A stretch of 64,000 bases of DNA from Streptomyces albus subsp. chlorinus (GTDB lineage Bacteria > Actinomycetota > Actinomycetes > Streptomycetales > Streptomycetaceae). This document shows, piece by piece, positions 17,464 to 26,219 of the stretch (positions within the stretch are counted from its first letter, which is position 1; each line of letters starts with the position of its first letter). The notes under the pieces were generated by a model. It had not been told where the DNA came from. It saw only the letters and a list, made by a program, of their open reading frames with translations, and did no database searches. The stretch is from positions 199,566 to 263,565 of the forward strand of contig NZ_VJOK01000001.1 of assembly GCF_013302895.1 (NCBI RefSeq), written 5' to 3'. Both the position numbers and the translations under genes were made by a program.

Positions 17464-18870
17464 ATGACCCGTCGCGGGCCGAACCGGCAACTCGCCGGTC
17501 TGCTCGCGGAGTCCGGGTGGAGCGCGGGTGAGCTGGCACGCGCTGTCAACGCCCTGGGCACCAAGTACGGCCTGCGGCTGCGGTACGACCGGACGGCCGT
17601 CGCCCACTGGCTGGAAGGCTCCCGGCCACGCCCGCCGGTTCCCGGTCTGGTGGCCCAGGTCCTCGGGCGTCGCCTCGGCCGCGTCGTGCACCTCGGTGAG
17701 ACGGGGCTGGAGAGACCGGCGGGGAGCGGGAGCGCGGCCGACGCCGTGCTGAGAGACGGCGATCCGGTGGACCGCGTGGCGGCACTGTGCGACACCGACG
17801 CGGACCCGGTCCGGCGGCTGGCGCTCAACCGGGAGATGTTCGCCGCGACCGACATCCGCCTGCCCTCCTGGCCGTCCGGAGCGGAACCGCGAACCGACCG
17901 GCCGGGAGACACGGCGCGGCGGGAGGTCCCCGGCGCCGACCCGCGTCTGGCGGATGTGGTCACCGCCTTCGCCGAACTGACGGAGAAGTACGGGGGCGCG
18001 CACGCGCGTTCCGCGCTGGGCACCTACATCTCCGACGACGTCGTCCCGCGACTGAGAGCGTCTCCCGGCGCCGGAACGAGCGATTCCGAGGTGCTGACGG
18101 GCAGCGCCTGCCTGATGCATCTGCTGGGCATGATGCTCTCCGACGCGGGCCTGCCGAACCTCGGCTACCACTGCTACCGGTCCGCCCTCGAACTTGCCTG
18201 CCGGGCGGACAACCGGAACCTCTACGCGATCACGCTGCGCACCATGGCCGTGCTGGCGCTGCGCCTGGACGACCTGGCACACGCACGGCAGTGGTCACAG
18301 TCCGCCCTCGAGCTGGCGGCTCCCACGGCGCCCCTCACCGTTCGGTGCTATCTCCATGCGGGACGAGCGGTGGTGCGGGCCGCGGACGGTGAGCGGGAAG
18401 GGGCGCTCGCGGATCTGCGGGCCGCCGAGCGCTGCCACGACGCGGAAGCCGACGCCGACTCGGGCACAGGCACCGACTCGGGCACCGGCACCGGCACCGA
18501 GCCTCTCGGCCTCTTCACGCGGTATCCGCCGGCGGCGTTCCGCTACCAGCGCGGCGAGGTCCTGCTGTGGCTGGGAGACCGTACACGGGCGGCCGTAGCC
18601 TTCCAGGAGTCGCTGGCTGTCCGCCCACCCGCACACCACATCTCGCGCCTGCTCACCCATGCGCGGCTGGCCGGGACGTTGCTGGGCCTCGGGGACCTGG
18701 AGGCCGCGCTGGACCAGTGCCGGCAGGCCTGCGCGCACTATCCGCTCACCGCCTCCCGCCGGACCACGGCGGCCCTCACCGCTCTCCGGCGCTCCCTCGC
18801 CCCCTACCGCCGGCACCCGCTGGCGCGCGAGGTCCGCGGCCACATCGCCCGGCTCACGTCACGGGCGTGA
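17464..18870 (+). CDS. TPR-containing transcriptional regulator (NsdA-like)
   Basis: This 468-residue protein has an N-terminal helix-turn-helix-like region ('NRQLAGLLAESGWSAGELAR', 'YDRTAVAHWLEGSRPRPPVP') followed by alpha-solenoid tetratricopeptide-like repeats (about 180-460). This is the architecture of Streptomyces NsdA-type regulators, which influence sporulation and antibiotic production. ATG 17464 follows GGGAGA. A short 'SGTGTDSGTGTGT' insert encoded by simple repeats lies near residue 340. It is divergent from the acyl-chain operon and is the obvious candidate regulator. Its end overlaps the convergent monooxygenase gene by 17 bp. Confidence 0.82.
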   Translation: MTRRGPNRQLAGLLAESGWSAGELARAVNALGTKYGLRLRYDRTAVAHWLEGSRPRPPVPGLVAQVLGRRLGRVVHLGETGLERPAGSGSAADAVLRDGDPVDRVAALCDTDADPVRRLALNREMFAATDIRLPSWPSGAEPRTDRPGDTARREVPGADPRLADVVTAFAELTEKYGGAHARSALGTYISDDVVPRLRASPGAGTSDSEVLTGSACLMHLLGMMLSDAGLPNLGYHCYRSALELACRADNRNLYAITLRTMAVLALRLDDLAHARQWSQSALELAAPTAPLTVRCYLHAGRAVVRAADGEREGALADLRAAERCHDAEADADSGTGTDSGTGTGTEPLGLFTRYPPAAFRYQRGEVLLWLGDRTRAAVAFQESLAVRPPAHHISRLLTHARLAGTLLGLGDLEAALDQCRQACAHYPLTASRRTTAALTALRRSLAPYRRHPLAREVRGHIARLTSRA

Positions 18871-20074
18871 ATTCCGGCAGGGTGAGGGCCGAATGGGCGG
18901 GGCGCCCCTCCGCGGAGGGCATGCTGCTGAGACCGCGCAGCATTTCGTTGCGCTGCTCCAGGGCCCGGGAGGTGGTCGGAAAGAGCGCGGCATCACCCTC
19001 CCCCACCTGTTCCTGGTTCGCGGTCACGAACTCGCGGGTGCCGTGTTCGTAGGCGGCGAAACCCGCACCATGGTCCCGGTCGGCCAGGGAACCGGCGAGC
19101 ATGAAGGCGCCGACGAGCGCGAGACTGGAGCCCTGTCCGGTGAGGAACGAGGGAGCGTACGCGGCGTCGCCCACCAGCGCGACCCTGCCGCTGGACCAGC
19201 GGGGCATCCGGATCTGGCCGACCCCGTCGAAGAACAGGTCGTCCGCGTCCCACAGAGCGGCGAGCATGCCCGGGACTTCCCAGCCCGCGTCGGCGAAGAC
19301 GGTGGTGACCAGGTCCCGTCGTGCTTCCGGGTCCCGGAACGCGTCGGCCGGCGGCTTCTGGCGGGCGAAGGCCAGCAAGGCGTGCACGTCCTCGTCCTCC
19401 CCCACGGCGTAGAGTGCGGCGGCCCTGCCCGGGGCGTTCCACAGCGTCGTCTCGTGGGAGAGGCCGAAGGTGTTGGGCAGGGTGAATCCGGCGAAGCAGT
19501 AGCCGAGGTACCGGTGGAACCGCTCCTCGGGGCCGAACACCAACTCGCGGGTGCGCGAGTGGAGGCCGTCCGCGCCGATCACCATGGCGAACGTACGCCT
19601 GCCGCCGCCGCGGAAGGTGATGTCGACCCCGTGGCCGGACTGGTCGAGGGTGTCGATGGAGTCGTCGAACACGAACTCCACGTCGTCACGGACCGCCGCG
19701 CACAGTGCCTCGGTCAGGTCCCCGCGCCGCACTTCCAGGTCCCGTCCCGCGACACCGCCGGTGACGGCGTGCGGGCTGACCGAGACCACCTCACCGCCGT
19801 CCTCGTCGAGAAAGGTCAGCCGGCGCAGGTCGATGTGCGCTTCCCGCAGGCGCGGCAGGATCCCCATCCTCCGGACGACCTCCAGTGCGGTGCCGCGCAC
19901 ATCGACGGGATAACCTCCGGCACGAGGTGCGCGCGCCTTCTCCACCACCGTGACCTGGAAGCCGTAGCGGTTCAGCCAGAACGCGAGGGCGGCCCCCGCG
20001 ACGCCGGCCCCGGATATCAGGATCTCGCGCCCCGGTGTGGTGCGGACACCCCTCGACAGATCGGTGCGGGTCAT
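18854..20074 (-). CDS. FAD-dependent monooxygenase, group A
   Basis: This 406-residue flavoprotein has the dinucleotide motif 'ILISGAGVAGAALAFWLNRY' (about 18-37), the 'VIGADGLHSRTRELVF' (DG) motif and the C-terminal flavin motif 'RVALVGDAAYAPSFLTGQGS' (GD). It resembles aromatic or polyketide hydroxylases of the UbiH/PHBH class. The start ATG 20074 overlaps the stop of the MFS exporter gene (ATGA), so exporter and monooxygenase form a coupled two-gene operon likely governed by the TetR gene beyond. It may tailor the product of the adjacent acyl-chain operon or act in drug inactivation; the sequence cannot decide. Confidence 0.88.
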   Translation of the reverse strand: MTRTDLSRGVRTTPGREILISGAGVAGAALAFWLNRYGFQVTVVEKARAPRAGGYPVDVRGTALEVVRRMGILPRLREAHIDLRRLTFLDEDGGEVVSVSPHAVTGGVAGRDLEVRRGDLTEALCAAVRDDVEFVFDDSIDTLDQSGHGVDITFRGGGRRTFAMVIGADGLHSRTRELVFGPEERFHRYLGYCFAGFTLPNTFGLSHETTLWNAPGRAAALYAVGEDEDVHALLAFARQKPPADAFRDPEARRDLVTTVFADAGWEVPGMLAALWDADDLFFDGVGQIRMPRWSSGRVALVGDAAYAPSFLTGQGSSLALVGAFMLAGSLADRDHGAGFAAYEHGTREFVTANQEQVGEGDAALFPTTSRALEQRNEMLRGLSSMPSAEGRPAHSALTLPEFTPVT

Positions 20075-21471
20075 GCCTCGGCTCCTTTGCTCATGGTGCG
20101 GACGACGAACAGGGACAGCGCCGTGACGGCCCCGGCCAGGACGAAGCCGGTGACGAAGGCGGATTCGGCCGGGACGTCCGACCCCGAAGGGGTCCCGGCG
20201 GTGAGGAGCGCGCCACTGACCTGCGCACCGACGGCGTAGCCGATCACGCGCGCCACCAGGACCAGGCTCGTGGCGATGCCGGTGTCGTGCCGCTCGACGG
20301 AGGTGGCGGTGCCCGTCACCATCGCCGTGACGCACAGGCCGTTGGCGAGCGCGATCATCGCCTTGCCGGTGACGAGGTGCCATATTTCGCTGTGCACGGC
20401 CGCCAGAGCGGTCAGGGCGACGACCATGAGGACGGCCCCGGCGGTGACCACGGCACGCGGGCCGAAGCGCCGCGCGCCGATCCCGCTGACCGGCCCGGCC
20501 AGCGACGCGGCCAGGGCGCCGGGGAGCAGGAAGAAGCCGATCCGGGTGGCACCGGCCCCGAAACCATGCGAGTCCGCGGGCACCGCGAACAGTTGCGGGA
20601 CGAGATAGACGGCCATCGAGGTACCGACGCAAATCACGAACGTCAGCACGCACGACTTCCACACCGCGGGCCGCGCCAGCATGCGCAGATCGACCATCGG
20701 CGAGGCGGCACGGCGCTCGACTGCCGTCCATCCGGTCGCGAAGGCTGCCAGCACCACGAGGAGGGCGCCGAGTACGAGTGGCTGCGAGCCGATGCCGGGT
20801 GCCAGCGCGAGCACGAGCATGAGCGTGACCAGCGTCCCGCTCAGGAGGACCAGGCCCGGCCAGTCGATCCCGGCGCCGTCCGGCCGGCCGGGCGCGTCCT
20901 GCGGCATCGCCCTGTTCACCAGCACGGTGGCCCCGATGACCGCGATGGTCGGCAGCGCGAACATCCAGTGCCGCGACAGCCCTTCGGCCACGGGCCCGGC
21001 CGACAGCATCCCCGCCATCCCGCCGCCCACGAACAACCCGCTGACCACCCCGATGGCCACCTTCGACTCCCCCGCGGGGAGGTGTTCGCGCACCACGATG
21101 AACGACAGGGGCAGCGCGCCGACCATCGCCCCCTGCAGTACCTGGCCGAGCAGCAGGACCGGCAGGTTCGGTGCCAGTGCCGACACCAGGCCCCCGGCCG
21201 AGACCACCGCCATCAGCCGGACGAGGACGCGTTTCCCGCCGTAGCGGTCACCGAGCTTGCCCGCGACCGGTGTGACGAGCGCGCCGGTGATCAGGAGCAC
21301 GATGCTGAGTAACGCCCCTTCGGCCGGACTCATGTCCAGCTCGCGTTGCAGGAGCGGAAGCGTCGGCGCCACCACCGATTCCAGGGCACCGGTGGCGACT
21401 GCCAGCAGGCCGAGGGCGCCGACAGCGGCCTTCCCGGCCCGGACCGGCGGCTGAGCCGGAGTTGCGGTCAT
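20071..21471 (-). CDS. MFS drug/metabolite exporter
   Basis: This 466-residue multi-spanning MFS protein looks like a drug:H+ antiporter of the DHA2 type. It has the motif-A loop 'GKLGDRYGGKRVLV' and 'LLLITGALVTPVAGKLGDRY', with further TM pairs to the C-terminus. GGAAGGGA precedes ATG 21471. The promoter faces a palindromic operator shared with the divergent TetR gene, the classical layout of a TetR-controlled exporter. It is translationally coupled to the downstream FAD monooxygenase. Confidence 0.88.
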   Translation of the reverse strand: MTATPAQPPVRAGKAAVGALGLLAVATGALESVVAPTLPLLQRELDMSPAEGALLSIVLLITGALVTPVAGKLGDRYGGKRVLVRLMAVVSAGGLVSALAPNLPVLLLGQVLQGAMVGALPLSFIVVREHLPAGESKVAIGVVSGLFVGGGMAGMLSAGPVAEGLSRHWMFALPTIAVIGATVLVNRAMPQDAPGRPDGAGIDWPGLVLLSGTLVTLMLVLALAPGIGSQPLVLGALLVVLAAFATGWTAVERRAASPMVDLRMLARPAVWKSCVLTFVICVGTSMAVYLVPQLFAVPADSHGFGAGATRIGFFLLPGALAASLAGPVSGIGARRFGPRAVVTAGAVLMVVALTALAAVHSEIWHLVTGKAMIALANGLCVTAMVTGTATSVERHDTGIATSLVLVARVIGYAVGAQVSGALLTAGTPSGSDVPAESAFVTGFVLAGAVTALSLFVVRTMSKGAEA

Positions 21472-21524
21472 GGACGTCCCTTCCGTCGTCGCCGCACGAG
21501 GAGGCGGCTGTACAACTCAGGGAA

Positions 21525-21547
21525 CTACACTACACCGTGCAGTGTAG
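21525..21547. promoter_or_regulatory. TetR-type palindromic operator
   Basis: The inverted repeat CTACACT (21525-21531) / AGTGTAG (21541-21547) with a 9-base spacer sits between the divergent MFS exporter (starts 21471) and TetR gene (starts 21559). It lies directly before the TetR ribosome site AGGAGG (21546-21551), suggesting autorepression plus control of the exporter operon. Confidence 0.75.
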
Positions 21548-21558
21548 GAGGATAGGAT

Positions 21559-22197
21559 GTGCCCATGCCGACCACGAAGACACTGCGCGAGGGGTCCACG
21601 CGGAAGCGGGCCGCCATCCTCGCGGCGGCCCGCGAACTGTTCCTCGCCGACGGCTTCGACCGGACCAGCGTCGACGCGGTCGCGGCCCGGGCCCAGGTGT
21701 CCAAGCGGACGGTCTACGACTACTTCGGCGACAAACAGACGCTGCTCAAAGCAGTCGTCGACACCGTCGGCCAGTCACTCATCACCACGATCCGGCGCAC
21801 CCTCGACGACGCCCTCACCGGTGTCACCGAGGCCGCCGACCTTGAGGACGCCCTGATCACGTTCTCGATGCGCATCTCGACCGACATGCTCGACTCGGCG
21901 GAGTACACGACACTGAGACGACTGGTCCGGGAGGAGTCCGGCCACCTGCCGCACCGGGGCTACAACTCCCTGGCCGACACCCCCGACGAGGCGATCGCCG
22001 ACCGGTTCGCCGCCTTCGCCGCCGCCGGACTGCTCGACGTCCCCGACCCCCGTCTCGCGGCCGACCAGTTCCTCGCGCTGACCTTCGGCGTCGCGCTGGA
22101 CAGGCTCGGTTCCGCGAACGCCACGGAGGACACCCGCGTCCGGCCGCTCATCGTCGAGGGAGTGCGGACCTTCCTCCGCGCCTACCGGACCGCGTAG
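21559..22197 (+). CDS. TetR/AcrR-family repressor
   Basis: This 212-residue regulator has an N-terminal HTH ('KRAAILAAARELFLADGFDR', 'SVDAVAARAQVSKRTVYDYF') and an all-helical ligand domain. The C-terminal part resembles the AefR-like subgroup. GTG 21559 is seven bases after AGGAGG; ATG 21565 is an alternative two codons in. The neighbouring exporter/monooxygenase operon and shared palindrome make these the likely targets. Confidence 0.9.
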   Translation: MPMPTTKTLREGSTRKRAAILAAARELFLADGFDRTSVDAVAARAQVSKRTVYDYFGDKQTLLKAVVDTVGQSLITTIRRTLDDALTGVTEAADLEDALITFSMRISTDMLDSAEYTTLRRLVREESGHLPHRGYNSLADTPDEAIADRFAAFAAAGLLDVPDPRLAADQFLALTFGVALDRLGSANATEDTRVRPLIVEGVRTFLRAYRTA

Positions 22198-22259
22198 AGC
22201 CGTCGTTGGCGCCGGCCCACCCGTCGTCAGCCTCGCCGGGCTGGCCGCCCCCGCCCCTC

Positions 22260-22505
22260 CCGGCCATCCGAGGGCCGCCAACCGGCGTGGAACTGGGGGG
22301 TGTCGGCCAACGCGAGCCCTTCACTGGAGCGCCGCAGCATCCGGGCTCCGCATCCTTTGTGCCCCCTGCCGGCGGCGTGCTGAGGTCCGCCGGCGTCGAG
22401 GACGGTGACGCTGACGGGTGCGTCCGCCTCCTCGGCCGCACAACGAGCGGCAAGGACGAGTGAGTCCGCGTCGGCGGTGGTCAGCGGAGTCACGGCGGCG
22501 GCCAT
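22260..22505 (-). pseudogene. Decayed HbpS/GlcG-like (DUF336) heme-binding protein
   Basis: ATG 22505 follows GGGAGAA and begins 'MAAAVTPLTTADADSLVLAA' ... 'PVSVTVLDAGG', the N-terminal signature of HbpS/GlcG proteins (about 140 residues). After residue 41 the frame becomes nonsense. A possible C-terminal scrap 'LADTPQFHAGW' follows, so the middle is deleted or shifted. Intact relatives bind heme or sense redox stress. It sits just downstream of the MFS gene on the same strand. Confidence 0.6.
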
Positions 22506-22579
22506 CGAGGTTCTCCCTTGCTTGCTGGAGCGTCCGCGTCCTGCCGGCGCGTCGGCGGCCGGCAGGACGCGCGGGCGGG

Positions 22580-23818
22580 TCAGGAGCGGACGGCTCCCAC
22601 CGGGGTGGAAGCCGCACCGCCGTCGGGTGCCGTGCGGGCACCAGGAATCGGGTCCGCCTGCGCCGCGGCGCGGGCAGAACGCAGTTCGAGGCGACGCGAG
22701 ATGACGGCGAGTACGAGAGCGAGGACGGTCAGTACGCTTCCCACGGCGTTGGGAGCGGTGTAGCCGAGCCCCGCGGAGATCACCAGGCCGCCGAGCCAGG
22801 CGGAGAGGGCGTTGCCCAGGTTGAAGGCGCCGATGTTGGCCGCCGAGGCCAGCGTCGGGGCGCCGTGGGCGTAGTCCAGGACCCGCTTCTGCAGCGGCGG
22901 GACGGTGGCGAAACCGAGGGCGCCGATGAGGAAGACGGCCACCACGGACGCGACCTTGCCGGAGGCCAGGAAGGTGAACAGCAGCAGAACCAGTGCGAGG
23001 CCGCTCAACGCGGTGAAGAGCATCGGCATGAGCCTGCGGTCCGCGAACCGGCCGCCGATGAGGTTGCCCGCCACCATGCCCAGCCCGAAGACCACCATCA
23101 GCCAGGTGACGGAGGACTCCGCAAAGCCGCTGACCTCGGTCATCATGGGCGCGATGTAGGTGATGGCGGCGAACACACCCCCGAAGCCGAGAACGGTCAT
23201 GGCCATGGCCAGGATCACCTGGGTGCTCCGGAAGGCGGCGACCTCGTGCCGCAGACGCACACCACTCGGCTTGGGCACGTCCGGTACGAGCTTGGCGACA
23301 CCGGTCAGGCCGAGTACGCCGAGTGCGGCGACGATCACGAAGGTCACCCGCCATCCGGCACTCTGCCCCACGAACGTGCCCAGGGGGACGCCGACGACGT
23401 TGGCCACCGTCAGACCGGTGAACATCATCGAGATGGCACCCGCCTTCTTCTCCGGTGCCACCAGTTCGGCGGCGACCACGGCGCCGATACCGAAGAACGC
23501 GCCGTGGGCGAGCGAGGCGACCACCCGGCCGACCAGCATGACAGCGAAGACCGGGGCGACGGCGGAGACGAGGTTGCCGAGGATGAACAGGCCCATGAGC
23601 AGCATGAGCATGTTCTTGCGGGACATTCTGGTGCCGAGGACGGTCATGATCGGCGCGCCGAACATGACACCGAGGGCGTAACCGGTGACCAGGTAGCCGG
23701 CCGTCGGGACGGAGACTTCGAGGTCGGCGCCGACCTGGGGCAGCAAGCCCATGATCACAAACTCGGTGGTGCCGATCCCGAAAGCCCCTATGGCCAGGGC
23801 CAGCAGTGCGAGCGGCAT
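22580..23818 (-). CDS. MFS exporter, DHA1 family (AraJ/Cmx-like)
   Basis: This 412-residue, 12-TM protein has the characteristic start 'ALAIGAFGIGTTEFVIMGLL', 'VMFGAPIMTVLGTRMSRKNM' and 'HGAFFGIGAVVAAELV', as in sugar-efflux/chloramphenicol-type exporters. It is divergent from a MarR regulator, which should control it. The decayed HbpS-like gene lies immediately downstream. An AAGGG site is 13 bases before ATG 23818, slightly distant. Confidence 0.9.
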   Translation of the reverse strand: MPLALLALAIGAFGIGTTEFVIMGLLPQVGADLEVSVPTAGYLVTGYALGVMFGAPIMTVLGTRMSRKNMLMLLMGLFILGNLVSAVAPVFAVMLVGRVVASLAHGAFFGIGAVVAAELVAPEKKAGAISMMFTGLTVANVVGVPLGTFVGQSAGWRVTFVIVAALGVLGLTGVAKLVPDVPKPSGVRLRHEVAAFRSTQVILAMAMTVLGFGGVFAAITYIAPMMTEVSGFAESSVTWLMVVFGLGMVAGNLIGGRFADRRLMPMLFTALSGLALVLLLFTFLASGKVASVVAVFLIGALGFATVPPLQKRVLDYAHGAPTLASAANIGAFNLGNALSAWLGGLVISAGLGYTAPNAVGSVLTVLALVLAVISRRLELRSARAAAQADPIPGARTAPDGGAASTPVGAVRS

Positions 23819-23983
23819 GACAGGAACCCTTCGATGCGTGGGACGGAAAATGCATACGCGTTTTACTTGCACACACATTAATTGCATACGACGGCTAATG
23901 GCAAACGCGGGTATGCTGGGAGCTGTGACCCGGGGCGGAATCCGCCTGCGCCTCCGCGCGCTGCCCCACCGAAGGAGCCGCTG
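23819..23983. promoter_or_regulatory. Divergent MFS/MarR promoter with repeated GCATACG motif
   Basis: This is one of the most A/T-rich stretches of the window. The motif GCATACG occurs twice on the plus strand (23852-23858 and 23884-23890), with TTGCATACG at the second copy and TTGCACACA just before it. These are plausible MarR half-sites around the exporter promoter. Confidence 0.55.
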
Positions 23984-24451
23984 ATGACTGCCACCGACCC
24001 GGCGATGACCGCGCTCGCGCACAGCTGGTCGGCCCTCTCGCTGCTGCACGGCCGTATCGAGAGCAGAGTCGAGCGGGCCCTCCAGACCAAGCACCGGTTG
24101 AGCGCACGGGAGTACTCACTGCTGGACGTACTGAGCCGTCAGCACGACGGCGAAGGCGGCCACCTCCAGATGCGGCAGGTCGCCGATTCCGTCGTCCTCA
24201 GCCAGAGCGCCACCACACGGCTGGTGACCCGGCTCGAGGACCGCGGCCTGCTGTCGCGGTACCTGTGCCCCACCGACCGTCGCGGCATCTACACGGATGT
24301 GACCCAGGCCGGTATGCGCCTGCTGGAAGAGGCCCGTCCCACCCACAACACCGCCCTGCGCGAGGCCCTCGACGAGGCAGCCGCCGAACCCGCGCTCGCG
24401 CCCTTGGTACACGCTGTCCAGCGGCTGCAAAGCAGCGCACAGCCGGCCTGA
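23984..24451 (+). CDS. MarR-family regulator
   Basis: This is a 155-residue winged-helix protein. The recognition region is 'LQMRQVADSVVLSQSATTRL', with the wing 'CPTDRRGIYTDVTQAGMRLL'. GAAGGAG precedes ATG 23984; earlier in-frame codons encode a Pro/Gly-rich stretch with no homologous look and were excluded. It is divergent from the DHA1-type MFS exporter, its likely target. A hairpin terminator follows within 10 bp. Confidence 0.9.
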   Translation: MTATDPAMTALAHSWSALSLLHGRIESRVERALQTKHRLSAREYSLLDVLSRQHDGEGGHLQMRQVADSVVLSQSATTRLVTRLEDRGLLSRYLCPTDRRGIYTDVTQAGMRLLEEARPTHNTALREALDEAAAEPALAPLVHAVQRLQSSAQPA

Positions 24452-24456
24452 CTCGC

Positions 24457-24481
24457 GGAGCGCGGGCTCTCCCCGCGCTCC
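24457..24481 (+). terminator. Hairpin terminator after MarR gene
   Basis: A perfect 10-bp stem GGAGCGCGGG (24457-24466) / CCCGCGCTCC (24472-24481) with a 5-base loop starts 5 bp after the MarR stop. The remaining gap to 24854 holds no gene that I can support. Confidence 0.8.
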
Positions 24482-24854
24482 CACGCGCTTCCCCGCGCCG
24501 TCGCGCCCAGTACGCGGGCCCACGCCGAGTCGGCCTCGGCTCACGGCGCGTGGGCGAAGGTCACCGGCAGGGGAAACTGATCGACGGACCGACCACTGAG
24601 GGCGCCTGGCACCTGGTGCGGTACGCCGCGTCGACGCGCGTCCGTCACGGCCGGCTCCGCGTCCTCACCCGTGGGCCGAAGGCGCTGTACTACGCGAACC
24701 GCGGCAGAAGGCGGACTCGCACGGGAAACGGGGCCGCTCCGGTACGCGCGGCCCGCAACACCCCTGTACCGGGCCGCGAAGTGGTGACCGACCACCACCG
24801 GCTTCCGGCCCACCGCCGGCCGGGCCGCGGTGAGCCGATGGCGCCCCGGGGCGG

Positions 24855-26219
24855 TCATGAGCGCGCGAGCTGTTCCAGCCTCCGGTGCAGCCGCTCGACG
24901 TAGGTCTCGGACTCGGGCTTCATCAACACGCTGCGCAGGACCCGCGCGCCGTCGGCGTCCGCCGTGACCTTCGGGTGGCGGGCGGTGAAGCGCTCGGAGC
25001 CGACGCGGAGCGTGCTGAGGAAGACCGGGTCCTGGCCATCGCTCATCCCTTCCCGCAGGATCCGGTGGCTGGCCGCGTCGATCTCCGACAGCGTGTTGCG
25101 GGCGGTCACCGGAAAGTAGCTGACGATGTCGAGCTGCGGGGCCTGGTAGAGCTCCAGGTGCTCGGACTCCCCGATCAGCTCCGCCCAGCGGAGCGCCGCC
25201 CGCCGGCCGGCCGCCAGGGCCTGGCCCAGTCCCTCGCGGGTGGGCGGCAGCAGTTGGAAGGTGAGCCACAGCGCGGCGGCGGCCGCACCGGCACGCGAGC
25301 ACTCCAGGCTGATCTCGCCCAGATGCAGTTCCTCGGAGGTGAAGTACGTGTACGGCGAGTCGTGCAGGTAGAACCGGCCGACCGAGGGATCGCGGAAGAG
25401 GACCGCACCACAGCCGTACGGTTGCAGACCGTGCTTGTGCGGATCCACGACGATGGAGTCCGCCCGGGCGACGGCCCGCCAGGGCTCGGCCGGCAGGCCC
25501 TCGGGGCCGTCCGCACCGGCCAGCAGGGTGAAGAAGCCGCCGTAGGCGGCGTCGACGTGGACGCGCACGCCGTACCGCTCGCGCAGTGCCAGTGCCTCGT
25601 GGACCGGGTCGATGGCACCGAGCCCGGTCGTTCCGGTGGTGAGGACGACGGTGCCGACCTGTCCCCCGCGCAGCAGGTCCTCCAGCGCGTCGAGGTCCAT
25701 GCGGCCGAGGTCGTCGGTGGGTACGGAAAAGCCTTCCACACCGAGCACACCGCACATCCGGCCATGCGTGTAGTGGGCCTCGGCACTGTAGGCGACGCCC
25801 TTGCCCGGACGCAGTTCGCGGGCGACGAAGAGGGCTTCGAGGTTGGCGAGTGTGCCGCTGGTGGTCAAGTGCCCGAGATGGGTGTCGTAGCCGAACATGG
25901 TGGCCAGCCGCTGGACGACCTCACGCTCCATCGCGGCGGTGGCCGGCCCGCCGTCCATGGCGTGGTTGTTGGGGTTGACCAGCATCGCGGCCAGGTAACC
26001 CACCACGGCCGCCGGGTGCGGCGGCTTGAGCATCTGGCCCGCGTAGCGGGGGTGGAAGAAGGGGTAGGTGTCCTTCAGCCGTTCGGTGAACTCCTCGAAG
26101 GCGGCGGCGAACCGGCTGTCGTCGACAGCCAGTGCCGGATGCGGCTCGAAGGAGCCGAAGGTTTTCTCCCACTCGGCGTTCGACGCGACCGCCGCGGTCA
26201 GCCATGTGGTCAGATCCAT
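24855..26219 (-). CDS. PLP-dependent group II amino-acid decarboxylase-like enzyme
   Basis: This 454-residue fold-type I enzyme carries the PLP lysine at Lys262 ('SIVVDPHKHGLQPYGCG'), the pyridine-stacking His149 ('SAEAHYTHGRM'), Asp223 ('VHVDAAYGGFF') and the substrate loop 'AMDGGPATAAMEREVV'. The family includes aromatic amino-acid, tyrosine and 2,4-diaminobutyrate decarboxylases and related carbon-carbon lyases; the substrate cannot be fixed. ATG 26219 is placed after GGAGG at five bases; ATG 26231 in frame is less well spaced. The gene stands alone, flanked by degenerate DNA. Confidence 0.87.
   Translation of the reverse strand: MDLTTWLTAAVASNAEWEKTFGSFEPHPALAVDDSRFAAAFEEFTERLKDTYPFFHPRYAGQMLKPPHPAAVVGYLAAMLVNPNNHAMDGGPATAAMEREVVQRLATMFGYDTHLGHLTTSGTLANLEALFVARELRPGKGVAYSAEAHYTHGRMCGVLGVEGFSVPTDDLGRMDLDALEDLLRGGQVGTVVLTTGTTGLGAIDPVHEALALRERYGVRVHVDAAYGGFFTLLAGADGPEGLPAEPWRAVARADSIVVDPHKHGLQPYGCGAVLFRDPSVGRFYLHDSPYTYFTSEELHLGEISLECSRAGAAAAALWLTFQLLPPTREGLGQALAAGRRAALRWAELIGESEHLELYQAPQLDIVSYFPVTARNTLSEIDAASHRILREGMSDGQDPVFLSTLRVGSERFTARHPKVTADADGARVLRSVLMKPESETYVERLHRRLEQLARS

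Noticed and set aside
22227..23876. Long minus-strand frame overlapping the DHA1 MFS gene
   Set aside because: It is an out-of-frame shadow over most of its length; only its final portion (the HbpS/GlcG-like fragment) looks coding.
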